DNA of 64,000 nucleotides from assembly GCA_030533445.1 (NCBI GenBank), contig CM060066.1:39375235-39439234 (forward strand). The letters run 5' to 3'. The number at the start of each line of letters is the position of its first letter. The first letter of the stretch is position 1. This document shows, in pieces, positions 20,201 through 28,290 of this stretch. The notes below the pieces were generated by a model. The model worked only from the letters and a program-made list of their open reading frames with translations, ran no database searches and was not told the origin of the DNA. Made by a program: the position numbers and the translations under genes. This DNA is from Cyprinodon diabolis. Taxonomy: Eukaryota; Chordata; Actinopteri; Cyprinodontiformes; Cyprinodontidae.

Positions 20201-21702
20201 TGGAGTTCTTCACAAGGACCGAAACTAAAACCAACTATCCAAACATCTTCCGCATTGGAAATTTAATCATGTACATCCTCATCATCATCCACTGGAATGC
20301 TTGCCTCTTCTTTTCATTCTCTAAGTCAATTGGTTTTGGAGCTGATGACTGGGTCTACCCAGCCCTTGATGATCCGGATGAGCCTGCATTTGGTGAGCCT
20401 ATGAGAAAGTATGCTTTCAGCCTATATTGGTCCACACTGACTCTGACCACCATCGGTGAAACCCCACCACCAGCTCTCGACTCTGAATTTCTCTTCCACG
20501 TGGTGGATTTCTTAGTCGGAGTCTTAATTTTTGCTACCATTGTGGGAAACATTGCTACTATGATTTCCAATATGAATGCTGCCCAAGCCCAGTTTCAAGC
20601 CCGCATTGACAACATCAAACAGTACATGCAGGTAAATATCTAAAAGCCAGGATAGAAAAACTAAATTTCTGAAAAAATCTGATGGTATACTATTAATTTA
20701 CCTCTTTGATATTGTTTTTTCTTGTGATAGGTTCGAAAAGTCAGTAAAGAACTTGAGCTACGTGTCATCAAGTGGTTTGACTACCTGTGGAATAACGGCA
20801 AGGCTCAAGATGAGAGGGAGGTGCTACGGTATCTTCCTGACAAGCTAAGAGCAGAAATAGCCATCCAAGTACACATGGACACTCTAAAGAAAGTTAGAAT
20901 ATTTGCAGACTGCGAAGCTGGTCTGCTAATCCAGCTTGTGCTTAAACTTCGTCCACAGGTTTTTAGCCCCGGAGACTACATATGCAAAAAGGGTGACATT
21001 GGCCGCGAGATGTATATCATTAAAGATGGGAAACTAGCAGTTGTAGCCGATGATGGTGTCACACAGTTTGTAGTGTTAGGAAGTGGTAGCTATTTTGGCG
21101 AAATTAGCATCCTCAATATTAAAGGCAGTAAAGCAGGCAACAGGAGGACTGCTAACATTAGAAGCATTGGTTACTCTGACCTCTTCTGCCTTTCCAAAGA
21201 TGACCTGATGGAGTCACTGACTGAGTATCCTGATGCTAAGGCCATGCTAGAGGAGAAGGGTCGACAGATTTTGATGAAAGATGGTCTCATAGACTTGGAT
21301 CCAGCGAACATTAAGCCTGAGGTTAAGGAGCTAGAGGAAAAGGTCACCAAATTGTACAGCACCATGGAGCTCATGCAGTTAAAGCTCAAGAAGATTTTGG
21401 GCAATTACAAGAATGCTGGCACAGCTCTTAGACAACGTATTGCAGATCTGGAGCGCTTGACTGGTGAAGAGGTGGAAGATGAAGATGAGGAGGAAGAAGA
21501 AAAGAAAACAGAAGCTAAAGAGGAGGAAGCAGTGAAAAAAACAGACGAAGAGGTTGAGATGGATAAAGACGCCAAAACAGAGGAAGAGAAGGATGATGTG
21601 GCTAAGTTGGAGGAGGAGGAAAGTGAAGAGGGTGAATTAAAAGCATCTGATGAAACTGATGAAGTGAAAGATGAAGAAGGAAAAGGGGAAAAGACAAAGT
21701 GA
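9519..21702 (+). CDS. cnga1: Cyclic nucleotide-gated channel alpha subunit (CNGA1-like), 8 coding exons
   Basis: The exons are 9519-9598, 9735-9791, 9894-9956, 10050-10205, 10294-10398, 10630-10736, 20021-20631 and 20731-21702. They join in frame to 2151 nt, 716 residues plus stop. CNG alpha subunits form tetrameric cation channels opened by cGMP or cAMP; CNGA1 is the rod outer-segment plasma-membrane form. Visible in order are a Lys/Glu-rich N-terminus (46-118), S1 (about 136-153), S2 (167-185), an S4-like segment ([14 protein letters not shown], 235-248), a pore with TIGETPPP (333-340), the C-linker, a nucleotide-binding domain (about 451-560) with FGEI (515-518) and RRT (531-533), a coiled-coil-like stretch and a very acidic tail (638-716). 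[10 protein letters not shown] and the lysine-rich linker favour CNGA1 over CNGA2/3. The acidic tail is absent from the mammalian protein. The first exon is open 18 nt upstream of its ATG, so a further 5' coding exon is possible. Confidence 0.93.
9735..9791 (+). CDS. cnga1: cnga1 exon 2
   Basis: A 57-bp exon between ttgtttcag and gtaagt, phase preserved, encoding residues 27-46 ([18 protein letters not shown]). It is Asn/Ser-rich and disordered in character, corresponding to the NVNNSSNK-like segment of mammalian CNGA1. Confidence 0.8.
9894..9956 (+). CDS. cnga1: cnga1 exon 3, lysine-rich
   Basis: A 63-bp exon between tttctttctag and gtaaat. It encodes residues 46-67, almost entirely Lys and Glu. 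The plus strand of the exon is nearly all purine. It corresponds to the lysine-rich cytoplasmic linker of CNGA1. Confidence 0.82.
10050..10205 (+). CDS. cnga1: cnga1 exon 4, Lys/Glu repeat
   Basis: A 156-bp exon between gacag and gtaagt. Residues 67-119 are iterated KE/EK units with only a few Ala, Gln and Asp. The sequence is a polypurine tract with a handful of pyrimidines. The exon length keeps the frame with its neighbours. The charged linker precedes the first membrane helix. Confidence 0.82.
10294..10398 (+). CDS. cnga1: cnga1 exon 5, S1
   Basis: A 105-bp exon between ttcacag and gtgaat. Residues 119-154 read [17 protein letters not shown], then the S1 helix ending [10 protein letters not shown]. 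This segment is near-invariant in CNG alpha subunits. Confidence 0.93.
10630..10736 (+). CDS. cnga1: cnga1 exon 6, S2
   Basis: A 107-bp exon between caacag and gtgaca. Residues 154-190 read ACFEELQ, then [17 protein letters not shown] and RTRTG, the S1-S2 loop and S2 helix. The following intron (10737-20020) holds the nested transposons. Confidence 0.93.
11133..11213. repeat. (TA)n microsatellite with one CAG interruption
   Basis: An alternating TA tract of about 81 bp with a short acag interruption near its left end. It lies in cnga1 intron 6. Confidence 0.95.
12934..13014. repeat. Imperfect (ATT)n microsatellite
   Basis: TAT/ATT trinucleotide repeat with a few interruptions, inside the hAT relic. 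Confidence 0.9.
13189..13208. repeat. Perfect 20-bp palindrome
   Basis: The sequence gtactacttt is followed directly by its reverse complement. It lies inside the hAT relic 170 bp upstream of the gypsy insertion. No function is assigned. Confidence 0.9.
13487..13493 (+). promoter_or_regulatory. TATA box of the 5' LTR
   Basis: TATATAA lies 31 bp upstream of 13518, the base at which the self-priming model places the RNA 5' end. The same spacing holds in the 3' LTR (18574-18580 and 18605). Confidence 0.8.
13518..13528 (+). promoter_or_regulatory. Inferred RNA 5' end and self-primer sequence
   Basis: GCCGCAGTGTT here is exactly complementary over 11 nt to AACACTGCGGC at 14079-14089; pairing ends at the twelfth base. 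In the Tf1/sushi group the first 11 nt of the element's own RNA fold onto the primer-binding site and, after cleavage, prime reverse transcription. The start at 13518 is inferred from the TATA spacing and this complementarity. Confidence 0.75.
14000..14005 (+). terminator. Polyadenylation signal in the 5' LTR
   Basis: AATAAA within accttTAATAAActctg, repeated in the 3' LTR. Being in sense with cnga1, it could end host transcripts within intron 6. Confidence 0.65.
14072..15139 (+). CDS. gag of the gypsy element (355 aa, intact frame)
   Basis: The ATG at 14072 lies in the last six bases of the LTR, and TGA is at 15137-15139. After a predicted coiled-coil start ([20 protein letters not shown]), the middle matches the retrotransposon Gag capsid family ([39 protein letters not shown]). 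The C-terminus carries one CCHC zinc knuckle ([14 protein letters not shown], bases 15059-15100). Gag builds the particle and packages element RNA. It is related to the sushi lineage from which mammalian PEG10/RTL genes descend. An earlier in-frame GTG at 14048 is not needed. This is the only element frame without a lesion; pol follows in the -1 frame. Confidence 0.93.
   Translation: MTEHCGQTQSPADHLRRRLEEQDTQILGHAHTIRELHNKLEYQNQVLQNYAGYMGNANATPAVRSGPEPLSPLRSPSVTSFPEFRPSLPERFSGNQECKGFLFQCRLLFEHSPDSFPNDRKKISFILSQLTGRALEWAEARFSSESSFSCTFSEFISEFSQVFNHDSDKTIDSRALLNLKQGDSTVAEFSIDFRVKAAASGWNECALKSAYFKALNDNIKDELTTIDEPVSLEDLICLTIRLDNRLRTRNHSRQRDWNFPVSTPAFNYASVFSGSPEPSTKPRSKNQTLPAPVQVSHFSSSERVEAEPMQIGHTRLSPEERQRRFKAKLCLYCGETGHFIASCPAKSKARARQRM
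14079..14089 (+). other. Primer-binding site (self-priming type), inside gag codons
   Basis: AACACTGCGGC lies one base after the LTR end, where a tRNA-complementary site normally sits. It complements the inferred first 11 nt of the element's RNA. I see no match to the common TGGCGCC-type tRNA sites. Confidence 0.75.
15136..15522 (+). pseudogene. Protease region of pol, ends at a premature stop
   Basis: This frame, -1 relative to gag, carries the aspartic protease active-site motif [12 protein letters not shown] and a downstream hydrophobic [15 protein letters not shown] typical of chromovirus proteases. An in-frame TAA at 15520-15522 interrupts it. The same frame is open again from 15523 onward into reverse transcriptase. 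Expression would normally be by -1 frameshift at the gag end, which is inferred from the frames and not from a proven slippery site. Confidence 0.88.
15523..16953 (+). pseudogene. Reverse transcriptase and RNase H of the gypsy element
   Basis: The frame continues from the protease after the stop. It shows [29 protein letters not shown] RT entry motifs, [19 protein letters not shown] and the catalytic YIDD (16192-16203). RNase H follows with [36 protein letters not shown] and WTDHKNL. It ends at TAG 16951-16953, just after a frameshift near 16925-16940, because the expected continuation (ISYRPGSKN) is in the next frame. The catalytic residues are present, so the damage is limited to frame breaks. 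Confidence 0.92.
16940..17599 (+). pseudogene. Integrase N-terminal and core part, ends at a premature stop
   Basis: Following the frameshift, this frame carries the end of RNase H (SYRPGSKN), then the integrase zinc-binding HHCC region (HPGVS, CPICARN) and the core beginning VDFVTGLP (first Asp) with SDRGPQF (second Asp). TAG at 17597-17599 breaks it immediately after the second Asp. The same frame resumes downstream with the catalytic Glu. Confidence 0.9.
17600..18184 (+). pseudogene. Integrase C-terminal part of the gypsy element
   Basis: It opens in the same frame as the preceding part: [10 protein letters not shown], then [15 protein letters not shown] with the third catalytic residue (Glu), and WIEYAHNS, followed by a GPYKIDRII segment of the GPY/F module. 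The frame then shifts near 18100-18112, and the continuation ([20 protein letters not shown]) is in another frame. Confidence 0.88.
18113..18453 (+). pseudogene. Chromodomain C-terminus of the gypsy polyprotein
   Basis: After the second frameshift this frame carries [15 protein letters not shown] and then a chromodomain (bases about 18262-18410: [29 protein letters not shown]). It ends at TGA 18451-18453, 11 bases before the 3' LTR. In chromoviruses this domain guides integration towards methylated-histone chromatin. It identifies the element as a chromovirus. Confidence 0.9.
18453..18464 (+). other. Polypurine tract
   Basis: AGAGGGGGGTAC directly precedes the 3' LTR and is the expected primer for plus-strand synthesis. 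Confidence 0.75.
18465..19186 (+). repeat. 3' LTR of the gypsy element
   Basis: A 722-bp repeat of 13378-14077 with a 22-bp insertion after gtctgaagctct. The TATA box is at 18574-18580 and the inferred RNA 5'-end motif at 18605-18615. Its TATA and start are in sense with downstream cnga1 exons 7-8. Confidence 0.96.
20021..20631 (+). CDS. cnga1: cnga1 exon 7, S3 to S6 with pore
   Basis: A 611-bp exon after ccttccag, ending CAG before gtaaat. It encodes residues 190-393: YLEQGLMV, S3, the S4-like [31 protein letters not shown]5 with IIHWNAC, the pore helix [19 protein letters not shown]6 with [11 protein letters not shown] and the start of the C-linker. The acidic pore residue is Glu336. The turret ([15 protein letters not shown]) is a few residues longer than in mammalian CNGA1. 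Confidence 0.96.
20731..21702 (+). CDS. cnga1: cnga1 exon 8, C-linker, nucleotide-binding domain and acidic tail
   Basis: A 972-bp terminal exon after gtgatag, ending at TGA 21700-21702. Residues 394-716 comprise the C-linker ([20 protein letters not shown]), a cyclic nucleotide-binding fold ([36 protein letters not shown]) with the arginine and threonine that contact the phosphate and purine, and a heptad-like region ([20 protein letters not shown]). From residue 638 follows a tail of about 79 residues in which roughly half are Glu or Asp. Confidence 0.96.
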   Translation, partial: VRKVSKELELRVIKWFDYLWNNGKAQDEREVLRYLPDKLRAEIAIQVHMDTLKKVRIFADCEAGLLIQLVLKLRPQVFSPGDYICKKGDIGREMYIIKDGKLAVVADDGVTQFVVLGSGSYFGEISILNIKGSKAGNRRTANIRSIGYSDLFCLSKDDLMESLTEYPDAKAMLEEKGRQILMKDGLIDLDPANIKPEVKELEEKVTKLYSTMELMQLKLKKILGNYKNAGTALRQRIADLERLTGEEVEDEDEEEEEKKTEAKEEEAVKKTDEEVEMDKDAKTEEEKDDVAKLEEEESEEGELKASDETDEVKDEEGKGEKTK

Positions 21703-22290
21703 ACTTTTGATGTCTGTTCTTGAAAGGATCTTTATCACAAGGAATCACACTTTCATTCTGAACTGACGTCCTTACGAACTTATGAAGTATGATCAGAAAA
21801 GACAAAAACGCTAAAATATGATATCAAACATCTCTATTAAAACTACGTCATTATACCCTAGCATATTTTGATGAACTGTTTAGTTTTTTCTTATCTATTT
21901 CATATCCAAAATATAGTCACAGAAAAAGCTCATGCTTTGTAACAAAGCAACAATTCCTGCTACCCTTATAAGTGCTGTAAATTGCAGGGCAAGTAGAATA
22001 TGAATCATGCATCACATGCTGCAGGGAAAGAGACCCCTACCTGTAGCTGATGGGAGAAAACTGTATTTTGATGAGACAGGAGCTCTGCATTTGCATTTAG
22101 TCATTTGATAGATCCTTTTATCCAAATCGCTTTACCATTTAGGAAACACAATTAAGTTCAGGGCTGACAGAAACACTTTAAACTCACTAAAAGTGTTGAA
22201 AACACAAATTGGAGCAAAGGAAAGAATGGAACTGAAGTTTCATGAACTGAAGTTTATTTTTTGTTTTTAATAAATGTTCCATCAATATGT
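21703..22290 (+). other. cnga1 3' UTR region
   Basis: AT-rich sequence after the stop codon without further coding capacity. Candidate polyadenylation signals are ATTAAA at 21836-21841 and AATAAA at 22269-22274. The true 3' end cannot be told from sequence. Confidence 0.5.
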
Positions 22291-22352
22291 TTCTGCTCCA
22301 TTAGCAGATTGTAGATTATTTAACCATTTATGAACCAACAAATTTCACATCG

Positions 22353-22417
22353 GGTTCTGTTGTGTAATGGCTAGAACTTTGGATCCAGTGATCTGAGTTC
22401 AAGTGTCAGCAGAACCT
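22353..22417 (+). pseudogene. tRNA-Gln-like pseudogene lacking exactly the anticodon loop
   Basis: A 65-nt sequence aligning with nuclear tRNA-Gln (72 nt). The 7-bp acceptor stem is perfect (ggttctg with cagaacc), followed by a D arm (gtgtaatggctagaac), a T arm (ctgagttcaagtgtcag) and a T discriminator. The anticodon stem halves ttgga and tccag abut directly, so the seven loop bases are missing and nothing else. It cannot decode. It might be a SINE-head derivative, but I see no SINE body attached; the SINE that follows starts with its own head. Confidence 0.75.
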
Positions 22418-22437
22418 AGCTATTGGCTTTTTAGGGT

Positions 22438-22690
22438 ATTGGCAACCTAGTGGTTTAGGGCATTGCGCTTGGATCCCAGAGTTTTTGAGTTCAAGCCCCA
22501 CTCCCATGGACTGCCACTCTGGGTCCCTAAGCAAAGACCCTTAACCCCCACACTGCTCCCCGGGCGTCACACAATGGCAGCCCACTGCTCCTCAAGGGGA
22601 TGGGTTAAATACAGAGAGTTCATTTTGTTGCTTTGTACTTGTGACAGTGGAATGACAATAAAGTTGAGTTCTATTCTTCTTCTGACAGCA
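22438..22690 (+). mobile_element. tRNA-derived SINE
   Basis: The head is tRNA-like (tagtggtttagggcattgcgc, B-box-like gagttcaagcccc). The body is gcaaagacccttaaccccca, cagcccactgctcc and ggatgggttaaata, and the tail gacaataaagttgag. The same family is inverted at 48381-48581, where head and body align over the whole length, which confirms a repeat unit. Confidence 0.8.
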
Positions 22691-24055
22691 ATCTTTACAT
22701 AAATGTCTTGTGTGGGGATACATGGGAGTAATTGTTTAAAGTAACATATGGCCAATTTATGGTAGCTGTAGGAAAAATGTAGGATTTACAATGGACACAA
22801 ATATTCACTGACTTTCAGTCTGGTAGTAACTAGTTGCCAAATGTGGTCTATGAAGGAAGCAGTAAGATGCAGGATAAGATAAACCACATCTGCTGGAAGA
22901 TTGTGTTTTAAATAACTTCTAAAAGGAGTGTTTTTTAGTCTCTATTTCTAATTAGTCTTTTTTACACACTAAAAAATGTTTGAAATAGTGTGATTGCTAT
23001 AAAGTGAAATAAACCAAGTTAATACGCAGGAAGCTAACCTAGACACAAAAGGATCTACAAGTTAAGGGAATTAATTTCTAAAATAATCTTAGCTAATTAA
23101 CTAAAATACACAGACAAACATACCACAACAAACAACTTACAATAATTACACAGCTGGTTAAAAGACTGAAGACTCAACTGAGTTCGGCAAAAGTATAAAA
23201 AATACTAAATTAAAGAAATAACCTCAAAAGAAATATAAATGAAAACCAGAACCAAAAAGAGATCATTTCATAAAAAGAGTCATTCCTGGCAAATTCACGT
23301 ATCTCTTTAACAATTTTCACCTCATCTAAAAGGGATTGAAACCTGGATTTCTCAAAATATAAACATAACAAATGTATTAATACATTTTTTCCATTTTTAA
23401 CATTTACATTTTTTACATTGTAACAAAGATAATGCATTGTAAGTTATTTATACTCTTCAATAATAGGCTAAAAAATGTTGTCATTACAGCATAATTGGCA
23501 TGTTTCAGAGAGGTATTTTAATGATTTATCTATGATAATAAGCTGCAGGTTTCAATCTCAATGATCTGTAACCCTTTCACAGTTTTCCTCTCGCTGAATT
23601 ATGTTGGTACTTCAGCTTGGACACTCAAAAATGTCAACATTACTTAAGAATATGTTAGATATAAAAGATTAATTTAAACCTAAATCTTTTAGGGTATAAC
23701 TGCAAAATGACATCATGAACAATAAAACTAAAAACTACTTTTTATGTCTATGTTTGCCTGATTTTTTTTTTTTTACATATATAAATTCAGTCTTGTTTAA
23801 AGAAAGGATTTGTTAAAGTTATTGTGAAATTGTAGGCTCTAAATCCAGTAAAACATACTAAACATCACATAGAGTGATTGTAATAGCACGAAATGTTAAA
23901 AAGAGAACATTTTGGGGTTGAGACGGTTTGAAAAGGTGAAAGAGCAACCAGATCACTAATTAAATGTCGATGCAGACCTTGTAACTTAATCATAAAAATT
24001 CAAACCAGAAAGTATTATCTTAAGCCAACTAGCAGTTTTCTTTCAAGTAACTAAT

Positions 24056-24057
<2 letters not shown>
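22691..24057. other. Intergenic, no feature recognised
   Basis: AT-rich sequence with scattered stops in all frames. I see no repeat end, exon or RNA gene. Confidence 0.6.

Positions 24058-24058
<1 letters not shown>

Positions 24059-24143
<85 letters not shown>
24059..24143. repeat. (TA)n microsatellite
   Basis: About 85 bp of alternating TA with one C substitution. An (AAT)n run follows at 24164-24183. Confidence 0.95.
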
Positions 24144-24163
24144 TTAGATATGACAGTAAACAT

Positions 24164-24680
24164 TTTAATAATAATAATAATAATACATTTTATTTAACAG
24201 CGCCTTTCTAGACACTCAAGGTCACTTTACACAAATTAAAAAAATCATAGTACAAAAATACAAATACAGGAACATAAAAACAATTGTGAGGAGGAACAAG
24301 TTCAATGTATTTATAGATAAGCAAGCTAGAACAGATGGGTTTTGAGTCCAGTTTTGAATAAGGAGAGATAGTCAATACTGGGGAGGTCAGGAGGGAGGGA
24401 GTTCCACAGCTGGGGAGCAGAGCGGCTGAAGGGCGGCTGAAGGCTCTTGTACCCATAGTGACAAGTCGAGCTGGGGGTACAGTGAGGTGGATAGAGGAGG
24501 AGGATCTAAGGGAGCGGGAGGAGGTGGTGATGTGAAGGAGGTCTGACAGATATGGAGGAGCAAGATTATGAAAGGCGCTTTGAAAGTATAAAGAAGGATT
24601 TTGAATTGTATTCTAAATTGAACTGAGAGCCAATGGAGTTCCTGAAGGACAGGGGTGATATGATGAAAAGAGGGGTTTCT
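24164..24680 (-). mobile_element. LINE 3' end (Rex1/L2-like reverse-transcriptase C-terminus)
   Basis: On the minus strand the frames show VLQELHWLSVQFRIQFKIL, then FSRSAPQLWNSLPPDL-like wording (AFSRP, SCGTPSLL in shifted frames) and YLSLFKTGLKTHLF. This is the C-terminus of fish Rex1/CR1/L2-type LINE ORF2. It ends in an (ATT)n tail at 24164-24183 on that strand. It is 5'-truncated and frameshifted, as is usual for dead LINE copies. Confidence 0.8.
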
Positions 24681-26690
24681 GGTGATTTATTTAGTTGTTT
24701 GTATTTTAAATGGGGTTTTTAGCATAATACAGTATGTAAATGGACAGAACTACATGAACATTCTCCCTAATGTTTTTGTCACACTGATTGTCAGGTGGGT
24801 ATGGTTCATAAATGGTACTGTCTGCATGCATATAAACACATCTCCTGTAAACTCTCTCTACCTAAATCCATTCGGAGGACTTGCAGGAACATGTCTCATG
24901 CAAAAACATATCCTGGTTTCTGAAGGATGTGTAATTATTATGTCTAATTATCTGATAATTCTCTGACATTCATGTGAAAACTGCTGTAATGATGGCATGC
25001 AAAGCCATGTTTGTGAATGCAAAGCCACGTCTGACAACCACAACCAGGGTGTTTGTGGTTTAGCATTAGTGCCTAAGAACACTAATGCTATAAACAAATG
25101 TTTAAATGTTTAAATCATAATATTTTTCTAAATCAAGAGTTAGTGCTGAAGGTCAAATGCAACAGTTTGTAATGAATAAAGAACCTGTACTTTCCTTCTA
25201 ATATTGCAACTAGTGAATCAACCATTAATAATGCAGGGATATGAACATTTAAAAATATATGTGGGGAATTTGGCTTACCAAAGTTAAACTCAGCTTCAAA
25301 ATGTGTAGAAAGAGAATTTGATCACTTTGAATTGAGTATGCGTGATGATGCCAGAAATGCTGTGTATTTTGTAACAGAAGATCATCAATATTCATACATT
25401 TCACATAATCACTCGAATTTACACAAAATTGCCCAAGCAATTTCAATAAAGTGGCAGACAGATGCACATCTCTGTTAGGTTATTAAATTTTTTTGGCACC
25501 AAAGTAACTAATATTATTATTATGTAAATTACCTAATGATGATGTACTGACATATCTTTTATATATGCATGTATGTTCATGCGCGTTTACTTTAAGTATA
25601 AACCTTTGGACCCTTTTTTTAATGGAAATGGGTTTTATATTTTATTCATCACACTATTTTCACTCTATCTGCAAAGATCTAAGGGTTACATTTCTTACAT
25701 CCAAAGAAACTGATATTTACTAAGAGCACCTACTCACACCTTTTTAAAACATGTGAAACATAAAAAGGAAACACCAATTCTTCTTTGTGTTTGTATCTCG
25801 ACAATAAAGAATACATGACACACAGAGATACACCCTCTATAAACAGTATGACAGACTTGTGTCTGCTACTGTGGGTCATCTAATCCCACTAAAGTGACCC
25901 CTGGCCCATTAATCTCAAAGAAAGCTTTGACAAAATAAAAACAACCATTTGGTTTAGACTGAAATAGAATACTGATTAGGGCAGAGTTGCTATCAGCATT
26001 TAGAAGTGACTCATCCAGGCTTTGTTGTATTTATTTAGGAGGTACTGAAAGCAGGATCACTGTTATGTTACGGATTGGAGGAAATTCTGCAGTTCATGGT
26101 CAACTAGAGTATAAACTATAGAAAAAAAGATGTTTTCAAAATAATCCGAATCCACTTCTTTGTTCAAATCACATAATAGTATAACTCACCTTAGCAGGAT
26201 TCAGTTATAAGACAACATCCTTGAGTCTACATGATTAGTCTTTCAATAAGCTCCCAAACCAAAGAGAGGCAACATGTAAAAGCAGTGTCACTAAAAAAAT
26301 AAAAATTCAAGAATAAGTAATGGGCAAGAAATGGTGAAAAAGCAACTGATTTCTGAATGGAAAGACATGCTGACTGACCAAAGTCAAACCCACTTTGGAA
26401 TACTTTTTAATTCGTATTTGTTAGACACACCACAGGTGGAGGTAAAAGGTGAATAAGTATGTCTAAAAATAATTGCGCATATTTTCTCCAAGCAGCATCA
26501 GAAACTAAAATGGTTATATTTATTAATAAAAAAAATTGTGCAATAAATGTTGTGTCTGCATGAACCAGAATTTATGTTTTATTATTCTTTCAATTTAAAT
26601 TATGATTATTTAGCCATCTTATTATTTTTGCTTTTCTTTCTACCTCAATCTTAATCATGTCATGAAAACTCAAGAGAATAAAACATCAAA
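24681..26690. other. Intergenic, no feature recognised
   Basis: AT-rich, non-coding. A 10-bp inverted repeat (gcattagtg...cactaatgc) occurs near 25063-25090. Confidence 0.55.
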
Positions 26691-26691
26691 G

Positions 26692-28290
26692 TCTCAGTGC
26701 TGCCTTTGATACAGTCGATCAGAATATTATTTTGGAACGACTTGGATATTTTGTAGGAATTAAAGAAACCATGCTAGACTGGTTTAGATCTTGTTTATCT
26801 GACAGATTTCAGTTTGTTTACATTAATGGTAAATCTTCTTCATGCTTCAGGGTTACTAGGGTTACTAGGGGCAATGCTCTATATTATATATATAGTATGC
26901 TCCCAATTGATATAATTATTAGACAGCATGGGATTAATTCCAGATGAAATTAACCCATTACATTGACAACATGCATGTCTTAAAGACATAAAAACCTGGA
27001 TGACTCTTGACTGTCTGCTCCTGAATTCAGACAAAACAGAAATTATAATCTTTGGACCACAGTCTTAGAATAAGTAGCTGATTAGTCCTTACCTTCATCT
27101 GGATGGGATTAAATTGAATTAAGTATCAAATCATTATTATTATTTTGATCAGGACCATTCATTGCAAAAAATGTTTAGAAGTTTTTTCTTTCATCCCTGG
27201 AATATTGCAAAAATTAGAAAGAGGTGATGCTGAGAATCTAGTCCATGCATTTGTTACTTCAAGGCTGAACTGTTATAATTCTTTACTATCAGGGAGTCCA
27301 CAAAATGTAGTTAAAAGCCTTCAGCTGACCCAAAATGCTGCAGCAAGAGTTCTGATGAAAATTAAAAAGAGAGATCATACTTTATTTCTCCTCTCCCAAC
27401 TACTCTTTGTTTGCTTCCAGTTCTCACATATAAAGCTTTAAATGGCCAAGCTCTGTGTTGTATCAGAAATCTGATGGTACCTTATGTTCCTAACATAGCA
27501 CGTTGTTCTCAAGCTGTAGGTTTATTAGTGGTTCCTAGAATTCTAAAACAAGAATGGGAGACAGATTATCAGGCTCCTCTTCTGTGGAGCCAACTATCAG
27601 TTTTTGTCTACATTTAAGGGAAGGCCTTAGGCTTTCCCTTTTGAAAAAGTTTGTACAGTAGTTAGAGTGGCTCAGGTTATCTCAGTTATCTCTATAGTTA
27701 TTCTGCTATAGGCTTAGACTGCTAGAGGACATAGTGAGCCCTTTTCATTATTGTCCTTCATTCTGTCTCCTGTTAGGCTGTGACACCATCCTGGAGAGGA
27801 ATATCAGCTGTGCTGTTGCCATCAACACCTTGTTTATAGATATTGGAGCTTGGACTGTTTTTCAGTGTAGTCCTGTTTCTCTTAGTGTGACTAACTGTAT
27901 GTGCTCTCTTTCCTCCTCTGACATGGGAGCTGCCTCACGCTTGTCTGCCTGGCTGTCTGTTTCCAGGATGGGGCCACAATAACTGTGGAGCTGGTTGTTC
28001 CACAGGTATCTCTGCTTCTTTCTTCTCCATGAACCCCAGTCAGCCTCTGCAGATGACTGCTCACACTAAGCATGATCGTACTGGAGGTTTTGTCCTGTTA
28101 AAGGGAACTTTTTCTCTCCACTGTCGCTACAAGTATGCTTGTTGAGATGGAATTGCTTTCGAGTCAATGGGTCAATTTAATCAGCTGGTGTTCCTTAGAT
28201 ATGAAATTTGTAACCAATCTGATTGTATGATCTGGTTGATTTGTCTCTAGAAAGAAACTTGAAATGAAACTGAATTGAATTTAATTAAAA
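26692..28290 (+). mobile_element. L2-like LINE, 5'-truncated and internally decayed
   Basis: Broken frames show LSAAFDTVDQNIILERLG and MLDWFRSCLSDRFQFV of reverse transcriptase, then LLLNSDKTEIIIFGPQ, LNCYNSLLSG, LQLTQNAAARVL, LPVLTYKALNG and APLLWSQL. The catalytic FADD region is lost. A ~650 bp 3' UTR follows with the family landmark tttctctccactgtcgc, ending gaaactgaattgaattt-like tail units. Fragments of the same 3' UTR recur at 43260-43429, 49590-49900 and 59630-59830. Confidence 0.85.

Noticed and set aside
22353..22417. Functional tRNA-Gln gene
   Set aside because: The anticodon loop is missing.
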